A stretch of 64,000 bases of DNA from Oscheius dolichura (Eukaryota; Nematoda; Chromadorea; Rhabditida; Rhabditidae). Below the pieces are notes generated by a model. It had not been told where the DNA came from, did no database searches, and was given only the letters and a program-made list of their open reading frames with translations. Below are positions 24,456-37,200 of the stretch, piece by piece. The stretch's first letter is position 1, and every line of letters begins with the position of its first letter. The stretch lies in contig OW051492.1 of the NCBI GenBank assembly GCA_932521035.1, positions 11,408,001 to 11,472,000 on the forward strand, in the 5' to 3' direction. A program made the position numbers and the translations under genes.

Positions 24456-27400
24456 GGAGCCATAACGTGGCTCAAAGGCGTCCTCCTGTGACGGGAGCTG
24501 GTTTTTTAGACTCAGCTCGATGAGGCGGTTCGAAAGAGTACAATTTCGGACCTCCTACCTTCTTTTCCAAAAGCTGCACCATATTACTGTACCTATTTCT
24601 GGATTATAATAGTTTTTGGGCTATAAAACCCGTTTTGTTCAGCGAACCCTATTCGATCTTGGGTTATTCGTACTCTACTCGTCGAGCTCTACAAGAAGAG
24701 TGGTCGAACGTTCTCCAATCATTAGGTTTTTATTCCGTACTGGCCTGTTCAAATTGCCCAAGAGATTTGTATTGGCTTAAACCCTGGTTTATGATCTAGG
24801 AGCCATAACGTGGCTCAAAGGCGTCCTCCTGTGACGGGAGCTGGTTTTTTAGACTCAGCTCGATGAGGCGGTTCGAAAGAGTACAATTTCGGACCTCCTA
24901 CCTTCTTTTCCAAAAGCTGCACCATATTACTGTACCTATTTCTGGATTATAATAGTTTTTGGGCTATAAAACCCGATTTGTTCAGCGAACCCTGTTCGAT
25001 CTTGGGTTATTCGTACTCTTCTCGTCGAGCTCTACAAGAAGAGTGGTCGAACGTTCTCCAATCATTAGGTTTTTATTCCGTACTGGCCTGTTCAAATTGC
25101 CCAAGAGATTTGTATTGGCTTAAACCCTGGTTTATGATCTAGGAGCCATAACGTGGCTCAAAGGCGTCCTCCTGTGACGGGAGCTGGTTTTTTAGACTCA
25201 GCTCGATGAGGCGGTTCGAAAGAGTACAATTTCGGACCTCCTACCTTCTTTTCCAAAAGCTGCACCATATTACTGTACCTATTTCTGGATTATAATAGTT
25301 TTTGGGCTATAAAACCCGTTTTGTTCAGCGAACCCTATTCGATCTTGGGTTATTCGTACTCTACTCGTCGAGCTCTACAAGAAGAGTGGTCGAACGTTCT
25401 CCAATCATTAGGTTTTTATTCCGTACTGGCCTGTTCAAATTGCCCAAGAGATTTGTATTGGCTTAAACCCTGGTTTATGATCTAGGAGCCATAACGTGGC
25501 TCAAAGGCGTCCTCCTGTGACGGGAGCTGGTTTTTTAGACTCAGCTCGATGAGGCGGTTCGAAAGAGTACAATTTCGGACCTCCTACCTTCTTTTCCAAA
25601 AGCTGCACCATATTACTGTACCTATTTCTGGATTATAATAGTTTTTGGGCTATAAAACCCGTTTTGTTCAGCGAACCCTATTCGATCTTGGGTTATTCGT
25701 ACTCTACTCGTCGAGCTCTACAAGAAGAGTGGTCGAACGTTCTCCAATCATTAGGTTTTTATTCCGTACTGGCCTGTTCAAATTGCCCAAGAGATTTGTA
25801 TTGGCTTAAACCCTGGTTTATGATCTAGGAGCCATAACGTGGCTCAAAGGCGTCCTCCTGTGACGGGAGCTGGTTTTTTAGACTCAGCTCGATGAGGCGG
25901 TTCGAAAGAGTACAATTTCGGACCTCCTACCTTCTTTTCCAAAAGCTGCACCATATTACTGTACCTATTTCTGGATTATAATAGTTTTTGGGCTATAAAA
26001 CCCGATTTGTTCAGCGAACCCTGTTCGATCTTGGGTTATTCGTACTCTTCTCGTCGAGCTCTACAAGAAGAGTGGTCGAACGTTCTCCAATCATTAGGTT
26101 TTTATTCCGTACTGGCCTGTTCAAATTGCCCAAGAGATTTGTATTGGCTTAAACCCTGGTTTATGATCTAGGAGCCATAACGTGGCTCAAAGGCGTCCTC
26201 CTGTGACGGGAGCTGGTTTTTTAGACTCAGCTCGATGAGGCGGTTCGAAAGAGTACAATTTCGGACCTCCTACCTTCTTTTCCAAAAGCTGCACCATATT
26301 ACTGTACCTATTTCTGGATTATAATAGTTTTTGGGCTATAAAACCCGTTTTGTTCAGCGAACCCTATTCGATCTTGGGTTATTCGTACTCTACTCGTCGA
26401 GCTCTACAAGAAGAGCGGTCGAACGTTCTCCAATCATTAGGTTTTTATTCCGTACTGGCCTGTTCAAATTGCCCAAGAGATTTGTATTGGCTTAAACCCT
26501 GGTTTATGATCTAGGAGCCATAACGTGGCTCAAAGGCGTCCTCCTGTGACGGGAGCTGGTTTTTTAGACTCAGCTCGATGAGGCGGTTCGAAAGAGTACA
26601 ATTTCGGACCTCCTACCTTCTTTTCCAAAAGCTGCACCATATTACTGTACCTATTTCTGGATTATAATAGTTTTTGGGCTATAAAACCCGTTTTGTTCAG
26701 CGAACCCTATTCGATCTTGGGTTATTCGTACTCTACTCGTCGAGCTCTACAAGAAGAGTGGTCGAACGTTCTCCAATCATTAGGTTTTTATTCCGTACTG
26801 GCCTGTTCAAATTGCCCAAGAGATTTGTATTGGCTTAAACCCTGGTTTATGATCTAGGAGCCATAACGTGGCTCAAAGGCGTCCTCCTGTGACGGGAGCT
26901 GGTTTTTTAGACTCAGCTCGATGAGGCGGTTCGAAAGAGTACAATTTCGGACCTCCTACCTTCTTTTCCAAAAGCTGCACCATATTACTGTACCTATTTC
27001 TGGATTATAATAGTTTTTGGGCTATAAAACCCGATTTGTTCAGCGAACCCTGTTCGATCTTGGGTTATTCGTACTCTTCTCGTCGAGCTCTACAAGAAGA
27101 GTGGTCGAACGTTCTCCAATCATTAGGTTTTTATTCCGTACTGGCCTGTTCAAATTGCCCAAGAGATTTGTATTGGCTTAAACCCTGGTTTATGATCTAG
27201 GAGCCATAACGTGGCTCAAAGGCGTCCTCCTGTGACGGGAGCTGGTTTTTTAGACTCAGCTCGATGAGGCGGTTCGAAAGAGTACAATTTCGGACCTCCT
27301 ACCTTCTTTTCCAAAAGCTGCACCATATTACTGTACCTATTTCTGGATTATAATAGTTTTTGGGCTATAAAACCCGTTTTGTTCAGCGAACCCTATTCGA

Positions 27401-27542
27401 TCTTGGGTTATTCGTACTCTACTCGTCGAGCTCTACAAGAAGAGTGGTCGAACGTTCTCCAATCATTAGGTTTTTATTCCGTACTGGCCTGTTCAAATTG
27501 CCCAAGAGATTTGTATTGGCTTAAACCCTGGTTTATGATCTA
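24456..27542 (+). repeat. 1,029-bp trimeric HOR marked by TGTTCG
   Basis: A units with CCCTGTTCGATC occur at 24799, 25828 and 26857, each followed by two T units, a 1,029-bp period. The T unit at 26171 differs by GCGGTCG. The same trimer appears again at 29106-30820 inside the next block, showing that it was copied. Confidence 0.85.
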
Positions 27543-30500
27543 GGAGCCATAACGTGGCTCAAAGGCGTCCTCCTGTGACGGGAGCTGGTTTTTTAGACTC
27601 AGCTCGATGAGGCGGTTCGAAAGAGTACAATTTCGGACCTCCTACCTTCTTTTCCAAAAGCTGCACCATATTACTGTACCTATTTCTGGATTATAATAGT
27701 TTTTGGGCTATAAAACCCGTTTTGTTCAGCGAACCCTATTCGATCTTGGGTTATTCGTACTCTACTCGTCGAGCTCTACAAGAAGAGTGGTCGCACGTTC
27801 TCCAATCATTAGGTTTTTATTCCGTACTGGCCTGTTCAAATTGCCCAAGAGATTTGTATTGGCTTAAACCCTGGTTTATGATCTAGGAGCCATAACGTGG
27901 CTCAAAGGCGTCCTCCTGTGACGGGAGCTGGTTTTTTAGACTCAGCTCGATGAGGCGGTTCGAAAGAGTACAATTTCGGACCTCCTACCTTCTTTTCCAA
28001 AAGCTGCACCATATTACTGTACCTTTTTCTGGATTATAATAGTTTTTGGGCTATAAAACCCGATTTGTTCAGCGAACCCTATTCGATCTTGGGTTATTCG
28101 TACTCTTCCCGTCGAGCTCTACAAGAAGAGTGGTCGAACGTTCTCCAATCATTAGGTTTTTATTCCGTACTGGCCTGTTCAAATTGCCCAAGAGATTTGT
28201 ATTGGCTTAAACCCTGGTTTATGATCTAGGAGCCATAACGTGGCTCAAAGGCGTCCTCCTGTGACGGGAGCTGGTTTTTTAGACTCAGCTCGATGAGGCG
28301 GTTGGAAAGAGTACAATTTCGGACCTCCTACCTTCTTTTCCAAAAGCTGCACCATATTACTGTACCTATTTCTGGATTATAATAGTTTTTGGGCTATAAA
28401 ACCCGTTTTGTTCAGCGAACCCTATTCGATCTTGGGTTATTCGTACTCTACTCGTCGAGCTCTACAAGAAGAGTGGTCGCACGTTCTCCAATCATTAGGT
28501 TTTTATTCCGTACTGGCCTGTTCAAATTGCCCAAGAGATTTGTATTGGCTTAAACCCTGGTTTATGATCTAGGAGCCATAACGTGGCTCAAAGGCGTCCT
28601 CCTGTGACGGGAGCTGGTTTTTTAGACTCAGCTCGATGAGGCGGTTCGAAAGAGTACAATTTCGGACCTCCTACCTTCTTTTCCAAAAGCTGCACCATAT
28701 TACTGTACCTATTTCTGGATTATAATAGTTTTTGGGCTATAAAACCCGTTTTGTTCAGCGAACCCTATTCGATCTTGGGTTATTCGTACTCTTCTCGTCG
28801 AGCTCTACAAGAAGAGTGGTCGAACGTTCTCCAATCATTAGGTTTTTATTCCGTACTGGCCTGTTCAAATTGCCCAAGAGATTTGTATTGGCCTACCCCC
28901 TATTTTTGGACTATAATAGTTTTTGGGCTATAAAACGCGATTTGTTCAGCGAACCCTATTCGATCTTGGGTTATTCGTACTCTACTCGTCGAGCTCTACA
29001 AGAAGAGTGGTCGAACGTTCTCCAATCATTAGGTTTTTATTCCGTACTGGCCTGTTCAAATTGCCCAAGAGATTTGTATTGGCTTAAACCCTGGTTTATG
29101 ATCTAGGAGCCATAACGTGGCTCAAAGGCGTCCTCCTGTGACGGGAGCTGGTTTTTTAGACTCAGCTCGATGAGGCGGTTCGAAAGAGTACAATTTCGGA
29201 CCTCCTACCTTCTTTTCCAAAAGCTGCACCATATTACTGTACCTATTTCTGGATTATAATAGTTTTTGGGCTATAAAACCCGATTTGTTCAGCGAACCCT
29301 GTTCGATCTTGGGTTATTCGTACTCTTCTCGTCGAGCTCTACAAGAAGAGTGGTCGAACGTTCTCCAATCATTAGGTTTTTATTCCGTACTGGCCTGTTC
29401 AAATTGCCCAAGAGATTTGTATTGGCTTAAACCCTGGTTTATGATCTAGGAGCCATAACGTGGCTCAAAGGCGTCCTCCTGTGACGGGAGCTGGTTTTTT
29501 AGACTCAGCTCGATGAGGCGGTTCGAAAGAGTACAATTTCGGACCTCCTACCTTCTTTTCCAAAAGCTGCACCATATTACTGTACCTATTTCTGGATTAT
29601 AATAGTTTTTGGGCTATAAAACCCGTTTTGTTCAGCGAACCCTATTCGATCTTGGGTTATTCGTACTCTACTCGTCGAGCTCTACAAGAAGAGTGGTCGA
29701 ACGTTCTCCAATCATTAGGTTTTTATTCCGTACTGGCCTGTTCAAATTGCCCAAGAGATTTGTATTGGCTTAAACCCTGGTTTATGATCTAGGAGCCATA
29801 ACGTGGCTCAAAGGCGTCCTCCTGTGACGGGAGCTGGTTTTTTAGACTCAGCTCGATGAGGCGGTTCGAAAGAGTACAATTTCGGACCTCCTACCTTCTT
29901 TTCCAAAAGCTGCACCATATTACTGTACCTATTTCTGGATTATAATAGTTTTTGGGCTATAAAACCCGTTTTGTTCAGCGAACCCTATTCGATCTTGGGT
30001 TATTCGTACTCTACTCGTCGAGCTCTACAAGAAGAGTGGTCGAACGTTCTCCAATCATTAGGTTTTTATTCCGTACTGGCCTGTTCAAATTGCCCAAGAG
30101 ATTTGTATTGGCTTAAACCCTGGTTTATGATCTAGGAGCCATAACGTGGCTCAAAGGCGTCCTCCTGTGACGGGAGCTGGTTTTTTAGACTCAGCTCGAT
30201 GAGGCGGTTCGAAAGAGTACAATTTCGGACCTCCTACCTTCTTTTCCAAAAGCTGCACCATATTACTGTACCTATTTCTGGATTATAATAGTTTTTGGGC
30301 TATAAAACCCGATTTGTTCAGCGAACCCTGTTCGATCTTGGGTTATTCGTACTCTTCTCGTCGAGCTCTACAAGAAGAGTGGTCGAACGTTCTCCAATCA
30401 TTAGGTTTTTATTCCGTACTGGCCTGTTCAAATTGCCCAAGAGATTTGTATTGGCTTAAACCCTGGTTTATGATCTAGGAGCCATAACGTGGCTCAAAGG

Positions 30501-33500
30501 CGTCCTCCTGTGACGGGAGCTGGTTTTTTAGACTCAGCTCGATGAGGCGGTTCGAAAGAGTACAATTTCGGACCTCCTACCTTCTTTTCCAAAAGCTGCA
30601 CCATATTACTGTACCTATTTCTGGATTATAATAGTTTTTGGGCTATAAAACCCGTTTTGTTCAGCGAACCCTATTCGATCTTGGGTTATTCGTACTCTAC
30701 TCGTCGAGCTCTACAAGAAGAGTGGTCGAACGTTCTCCAATCATTAGGTTTTTATTCCGTACTGGCCTGTTCAAATTGCCCAAGAGATTTGTATTGGCTT
30801 AAACCCTGGTTTATGATCTAGGAGCCATAACGTGGCTCAAAGGCGTCCTCCTGTGACGGGAGCTGGTTTTTTAGACTCAGCTCGATGAGGCGGTTCGAAA
30901 GAGTACAATTTCGGACCTCCTACCTTCTTTTCCAAAAGCTGCACCATATTACTGTACCTATTTCTGGATTATAATAGTTTTTGGGCTATAAAACCCGTTT
31001 TGTTCAGCGAACCCTATTCGATCTTGGGTTATTCGTACTCTACTCGTCGAGCTCTACAAGAAGAGTGGTCGCACGTTCTCCAATCATTAGGTTTTTATTC
31101 CGTACTGGCCTGTTCAAATTGCCCAAGAGATTTGTATTGGCTTAAACCCTGGTTTATGATCTAGGAGCCATAACGTGGCTCAAAGGCGTCCTCCTGTGAC
31201 GGGAGCTGGTTTTTTAGACTCAGCTCGATGAGGCGGTTCGAAAGAGTACAATTTCGGACCTCCTACCTTCTTTTCCAAAAGCTGCACCATATTACTGTAC
31301 CTTTTTCTGGATTATAATAGTTTTTGGGCTATAAAACCCGATTTGTTCAGCGAACCCTATTCGATCTTGGGTTATTCGTACTCTTCCCGTCGAGCTCTAC
31401 AAGAAGAGTGGTCGAACGTTCTCCAATCATTAGGTTTTTATTCCGTACTGGCCTGTTCAAATTGCCCAAGAGATTTGTATTGGCTTAAACCCTGGTTTAT
31501 GATCTAGGAGCCATAACGTGGCTCAAAGGCGTCCTCCTGTGACGGGAGCTGGTTTTTTAGACTCAGCTCGATGAGGCGGTTGGAAAGAGTACAATTTCGG
31601 ACCTCCTACCTTCTTTTCCAAAAGCTGCACCATATTACTGTACCTATTTCTGGATTATAATAGTTTTTGGGCTATAAAACCCGTTTTGTTCAGCGAACCC
31701 TATTCGATCTTGGGTTATTCGTACTCTACTCGTCGAGCTCTACAAGAAGAGTGGTCGCACGTTCTCCAATCATTAGGTTTTTATTCCGTACTGGCCTGTT
31801 CAAATTGCCCAAGAGATTTGTATTGGCTTAAACCCTGGTTTATGATCTAGGAGCCATAACGTGGCTCAAAGGCGTCCTCCTGTGACGGGAGCTGGTTTTT
31901 TAGACTCAGCTCGATGAGGCGGTTCGAAAGAGTACAATTTCGGACCTCCTACCTTCTTTTCCAAAAGCTGCACCATATTACTGTACCTATTTCTGGATTA
32001 TAATAGTTTTTGGGCTATAAAACCCGTTTTGTTCAGCGAACCCTATTCGATCTTGGGTTATTCGTACTCTTCTCGTCGAGCTCTACAAGAAGAGTGGTCG
32101 AACGTTCTCCAATCATTAGGTTTTTATTCCGTACTGGCCTGTTCAAATTGCCCAAGAGATTTGTATTGGCCTACCCCCTATTTTTGGACTATAATAGTTT
32201 TTGGGCTATAAAACGCGATTTGTTCAGCGAACCCTATTCGATCTTGGGTTATTCGTACTCTACTCGTCGAGCTCTACAAGAAGAGTGGTCGAACGTTCTC
32301 CAATCATTAGGTTTTTATTCCGTACTGGCCTGTTCAAATTGCCCAAGAGATTTGTATTGGCTTAAACCCTGGTTTATGATCTAGGAGCCATAACGTGGCT
32401 CAAAGGCGTCCTCCTGTGACGGGAGCTGGTTTTTTAGACTCAGCTCGATGAGGCGGTTCGAAAGAGTACAATTTCGGACCTCCTACCTTCTTTTCCAAAA
32501 GCTGCACCATATTACTGTACCTATTTCTGGATTATAATAGTTTTTGGGCTATAAAACCCGTTTTGTTCAGCGAACCCTATTCGATCTTGGGTTATTCGTA
32601 CTCTACTCGTCGAGCTCTACAAGAAGAGTGGTCGAACGTTCTCCAATCATTAGGTTTTTATTCCGTACTGGCCTGTTCAAATTGCCCAAGAGATTTGTAT
32701 TGGCTTAAACCCTGGTTTATGATCTAGGAGCCATAACGTGGCTCAAAGGCGTCCTCCTGTGACGGGAGCTGGTTTTTTAGACTCAGCTCGATGAGGCGGT
32801 TCGAAAGAGTACAATTTCGGACCTCCTACCTTCTTTTCCAAAAGCTGCACCATATTACTGTACCTATTTCTGGATTATAATAGTTTTTGGGCTATAAAAC
32901 CCGTTTTGTTCAGCGAACCCTATTCGATCTTGGGTTATTCGTACTCTACTCGTCGAGCTCTACAAGAAGAGTGGTCGCACGTTCTCCAATCATTAGGTTT
33001 TTATTCCGTACTGGCCTGTTCAAATTGCCCAAGAGATTTGTATTGGCTTAAACCCTGGTTTATGATCTAGGAGCCATAACGTGGCTCAAAGGCGTCCTCC
33101 TGTGACGGGAGCTGGTTTTTTAGACTCAGCTCGATGAGGCGGTTCGAAAGAGTACAATTTCGGACCTCCTACCTTCTTTTCCAAAAGCTGCACCATATTA
33201 CTGTACCTTTTTCTGGATTATAATAGTTTTTGGGCTATAAAACCCGATTTGTTCAGCGAACCCTATTCGATCTTGGGTTATTCGTACTCTTCCCGTCGAG
33301 CTCTACAAGAAGAGTGGTCGAACGTTCTCCAATCATTAGGTTTTTATTCCGTACTGGCCTGTTCAAATTGCCCAAGAGATTTGTATTGGCTTAAACCCTG
33401 GTTTATGATCTAGGAGCCATAACGTGGCTCAAAGGCGTCCTCCTGTGACGGGAGCTGGTTTTTTAGACTCAGCTCGATGAGGCGGTTGGAAAGAGTACAA

Positions 33501-34289
33501 TTTCGGACCTCCTACCTTCTTTTCCAAAAGCTGCACCATATTACTGTACCTATTTCTGGATTATAATAGTTTTTGGGCTATAAAACCCGTTTTGTTCAGC
33601 GAACCCTATTCGATCTTGGGTTATTCGTACTCTACTCGTCGAGCTCTACAAGAAGAGTGGTCGCACGTTCTCCAATCATTAGGTTTTTATTCCGTACTGG
33701 CCTGTTCAAATTGCCCAAGAGATTTGTATTGGCTTAAACCCTGGTTTATGATCTAGGAGCCATAACGTGGCTCAAAGGCGTCCTCCTGTGACGGGAGCTG
33801 GTTTTTTAGACTCAGCTCGATGAGGCGGTTCGAAAGAGTACAATTTCGGACCTCCTACCTTCTTTTCCAAAAGCTGCACCATATTACTGTACCTATTTCT
33901 GGATTATAATAGTTTTTGGGCTATAAAACCCGTTTTGTTCAGCGAACCCTATTCGATCTTGGGTTATTCGTACTCTTCTCGTCGAGCTCTACAAGAAGAG
34001 TGGTCGAACGTTCTCCAATCATTAGGTTTTTATTCCGTACTGGCCTGTTCAAATTGCCCAAGAGATTTGTATTGGCCTACCCCCTATTTTTGGACTATAA
34101 TAGTTTTTGGGCTATAAAACGCGATTTGTTCAGCGAACCCTATTCGATCTTGGGTTATTCGTACTCTACTCGTCGAGCTCTACAAGAAGAGTGGTCGAAC
34201 GTTCTCCAATCATTAGGTTTTTATTCCGTACTGGCCTGTTCAAATTGCCCAAGAGATTTGTATTGGCTTAAACCCTGGTTTATGATCTA
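27543..34289 (+). repeat. HOR block C: four-unit cassette around a 534-bp unit
   Basis: A cassette occurs three times here. It consists of a T unit with GTCGCACG, an A unit with CCTTTTTC and CTTCCCG, a T unit with GGTTGG and GTCGCACG, then a 534-bp unit. The cassettes start at 27543, 30821 and 32727, with long units at 28572, 31850 and 33756. The second and third are in direct tandem with period 1,906 bp (five units). The first and second are 3,278 bp apart, separated by copied TGTTCG trimers. A truncated fourth copy (without the first T unit) is at 37720-38939. Confidence 0.9.
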
Positions 34290-37200
34290 GGAGCCATAAC
34301 GTGGCTCAAAGGCGTCCTCCTGTGACGGGAGCTGGTTTTTTAGACTCAGCTCGATGAGGCGGTTCGAAAGAGTACAATTTCGGACCTCCTACCTTCTTTT
34401 CCAAAAGCTGCACCATATTACTGTACCTATTTCTGGATTATAATAGTTTTTGGGCTATAAAACCCGTTTTGTTCAGCGAACCCTATTCGATCTTGGGTTA
34501 TTCGTACTCTACTCGTCGAGCTCTACAAGAAGAGTGGTCGAACGTTCTCCAATCATTAGGTTTTTATTCCGTACTGGCCTGTTCAAATTGCCCAAGAGAT
34601 TTGTATTGGCTTAAACCCTGGTTTATGATCTAGGAGCCATAACGTGGCTCAAAGGCGTCCTCCTGTGACGGGAGCTGGTTTTTTAGACTCAGCTCGATGA
34701 GGCGGTTCGAAAGAGTACAATTTCGGACCTCCTACCTTCTTTTCCAAAAGCTGCACCATATTACTGTACCTATTTCTGGATTATAATAGTTTTTGGGCTA
34801 TAAAACCCGATTTGTTCAGCGAACCCTATTCGATCTTGGGTTATTCGTACTCAACTCGTCGAGCTCTACAAGAAGAGTGGTCGAACGTTCTCCAATCATT
34901 AGGTTTTTATTCCGTACTGGCCTGTTCAAATTGCCCAAGAGATTTGTATTGGCTTAAACCCTGGTTTATGATCTAGGAGCCATAACGTGGCTCAAAGGCG
35001 TCCTCCTGTGACGGGAGCTGGTTTTTTAGACTCAGCTCGATGAGGCGGTTCGAAAGAGTACAATTTCGGACCTCCTACCTTCTTTTCCAAAAGCTGCACC
35101 ATATTACTGTACCTATTTCTGGATTATAATAGTTTTTGGGCTATAAAACCCGTTTTGTTCAGCGAACCCTATTCGATCTTGGGTTATTCGTACTCTACTC
35201 GTCGAGCTCTACAAGAAGAGTGGTCGAACGTTCTCCAATCATTAGGTTTTTATTCCGTACTGGCCTGTTCAAATTGCCCAAGAGATTTGTATTGGCTTAA
35301 ACCCTGGTTTATGATCTAGGAGCCATAACGTGGCTCAAAGGCGTCCTCCTGTGACGGGAGCTGGTTTTTTAGACTCAGCTCGATGAGGCGGTTCGAAAGA
35401 GTACAATTTCGGACCTCCTACCTTCTTTTCCAAAAGCTGCACCATATTACTGTACCTATTTCTGGATTATAATAGTTTTTGGGCTATAAAACCCGATTTG
35501 TTCAGCGAACCCTATTCGATCTTGGGTTATTCGTACTCTTCTCGTCGAGCTCTACAAGAAGAGCGGTCGAACGTTCTCCAATCATTAGGTTTTTATTCCG
35601 TACTGGCCTGTTCAAATTGCCCAAGAGATTTGTATTGGCTTAAACCCTGGTTTATGATCTAGGAGCCATAACGTGGCTCAAAGGCGTCCTCCTGTGACGG
35701 GAGCTGGTTTTTTAGACTCAGCTCGATGAGGCGGTTCGAAAGAGTACAATTTCGGACCTCCTACCTTCTTTTCCAAAAGCTGCACCATATTACTGTACCT
35801 ATTTCTGGATTATAATAGTTTTTGGGCTATAAAACCCGTTTTGTTCAGCGAACCCTATTCGATCTTGGGTTATTCGTACTCTACTCGTCGAGCTCTACAA
35901 GAAGAGTGGTCGAACGTTCTCCAATCATTAGGTTTTTATTCCGTACTGGCCTGTTCAAATTGCCCAAGAGATTTGTATTGGCTTAAACCCTGGTTTATGA
36001 TCTAGGAGCCATAACGTGGCTCAAAGGCGTCCTCCTGTGACGGGAGCTGGTTTTTTAGACTCAGCTCGATGAGGCGGTTCGAAAGAGTACAATTTCGGAC
36101 CTCCTACCTTCTTTTCCAAAAGCTGCACCATATTACTGTACCTATTTCTGGATTATAATAGTTTTTGGGCTATAAAACCCGATTTGTTCAGCGAACCCTA
36201 TTCGATCTTGGGTTATTCGTACTCTTCTCGTCGAGCTCTACAAGAAGAGCGGTCGAACGTTCTCCAATCATTAGGTTTTTATTCCGTACTGGCCTGTTCA
36301 AATTGCCCAAGAGATTTGTATTGGCTTAAACCCTGGTTTATGATCTAGGAGCCATAACGTGGCTCAAAGGCGTCCTCCTGTGACGGGAGCTGGTTTTTTA
36401 GACTCAGCTCGATGAGGCGGTTCGAAAGAGTACAATTTCGGACCTCCTACCTTCTTTTCCAAAAGCTGCACCATATTACTGTACCTATTTCTGGATTATA
36501 ATAGTTTTTGGGCTATAAAACCCGTTTTGTTCAGCGAACCCTATTCGATCTTGGGTTATTCGTACTCTACTCGTCGAGCTCTACAAGAAGAGTGGTCGAA
36601 CGTTCTCCAATCATTAGGTTTTTATTCCGTACTGGCCTGTTCAAATTGCCCAAGAGATTTGTATTGGCTTAAACCCTGGTTTATGATCTAGGAGCCATAA
36701 CGTGGCTCAAAGGCGTCCTCCTGTGACGGGAGCTGGTTTTTTAGACTCAGCTCGATGAGGCGGTTCGAAAGAGTACAATTTCGGACCTCCTACCTTCTTT
36801 TCCAAAAGCTGCACCATATTACTGTACCTATTTCTGGATTATAATAGTTTTTGGGCTATAAAACCCGATTTGTTCAGCGAACCCTATTCGATCTTGGGTT
36901 ATTCGTACTCTTCTCGTCGAGCTCTACAAGAAGAGCGGTCGAACGTTCTCCAATCATTAGGTTTTTATTCCGTACTGGCCTGTTCAAATTGCCCAAGAGA
37001 TTTGTATTGGCTTAAACCCTGGTTTATGATCTAGGAGCCATAACGTGGCTCAAAGGCGTCCTCCTGTGACGGGAGCTGGTTTTTTAGACTCAGCTCGATG
37101 AGGCGGTTCGAAAGAGTACAATTTCGGACCTCCTACCTTCTTTTCCAAAAGCTGCACCATATTACTGTACCTATTTCTGGATTATAATAGTTTTTGGGCT

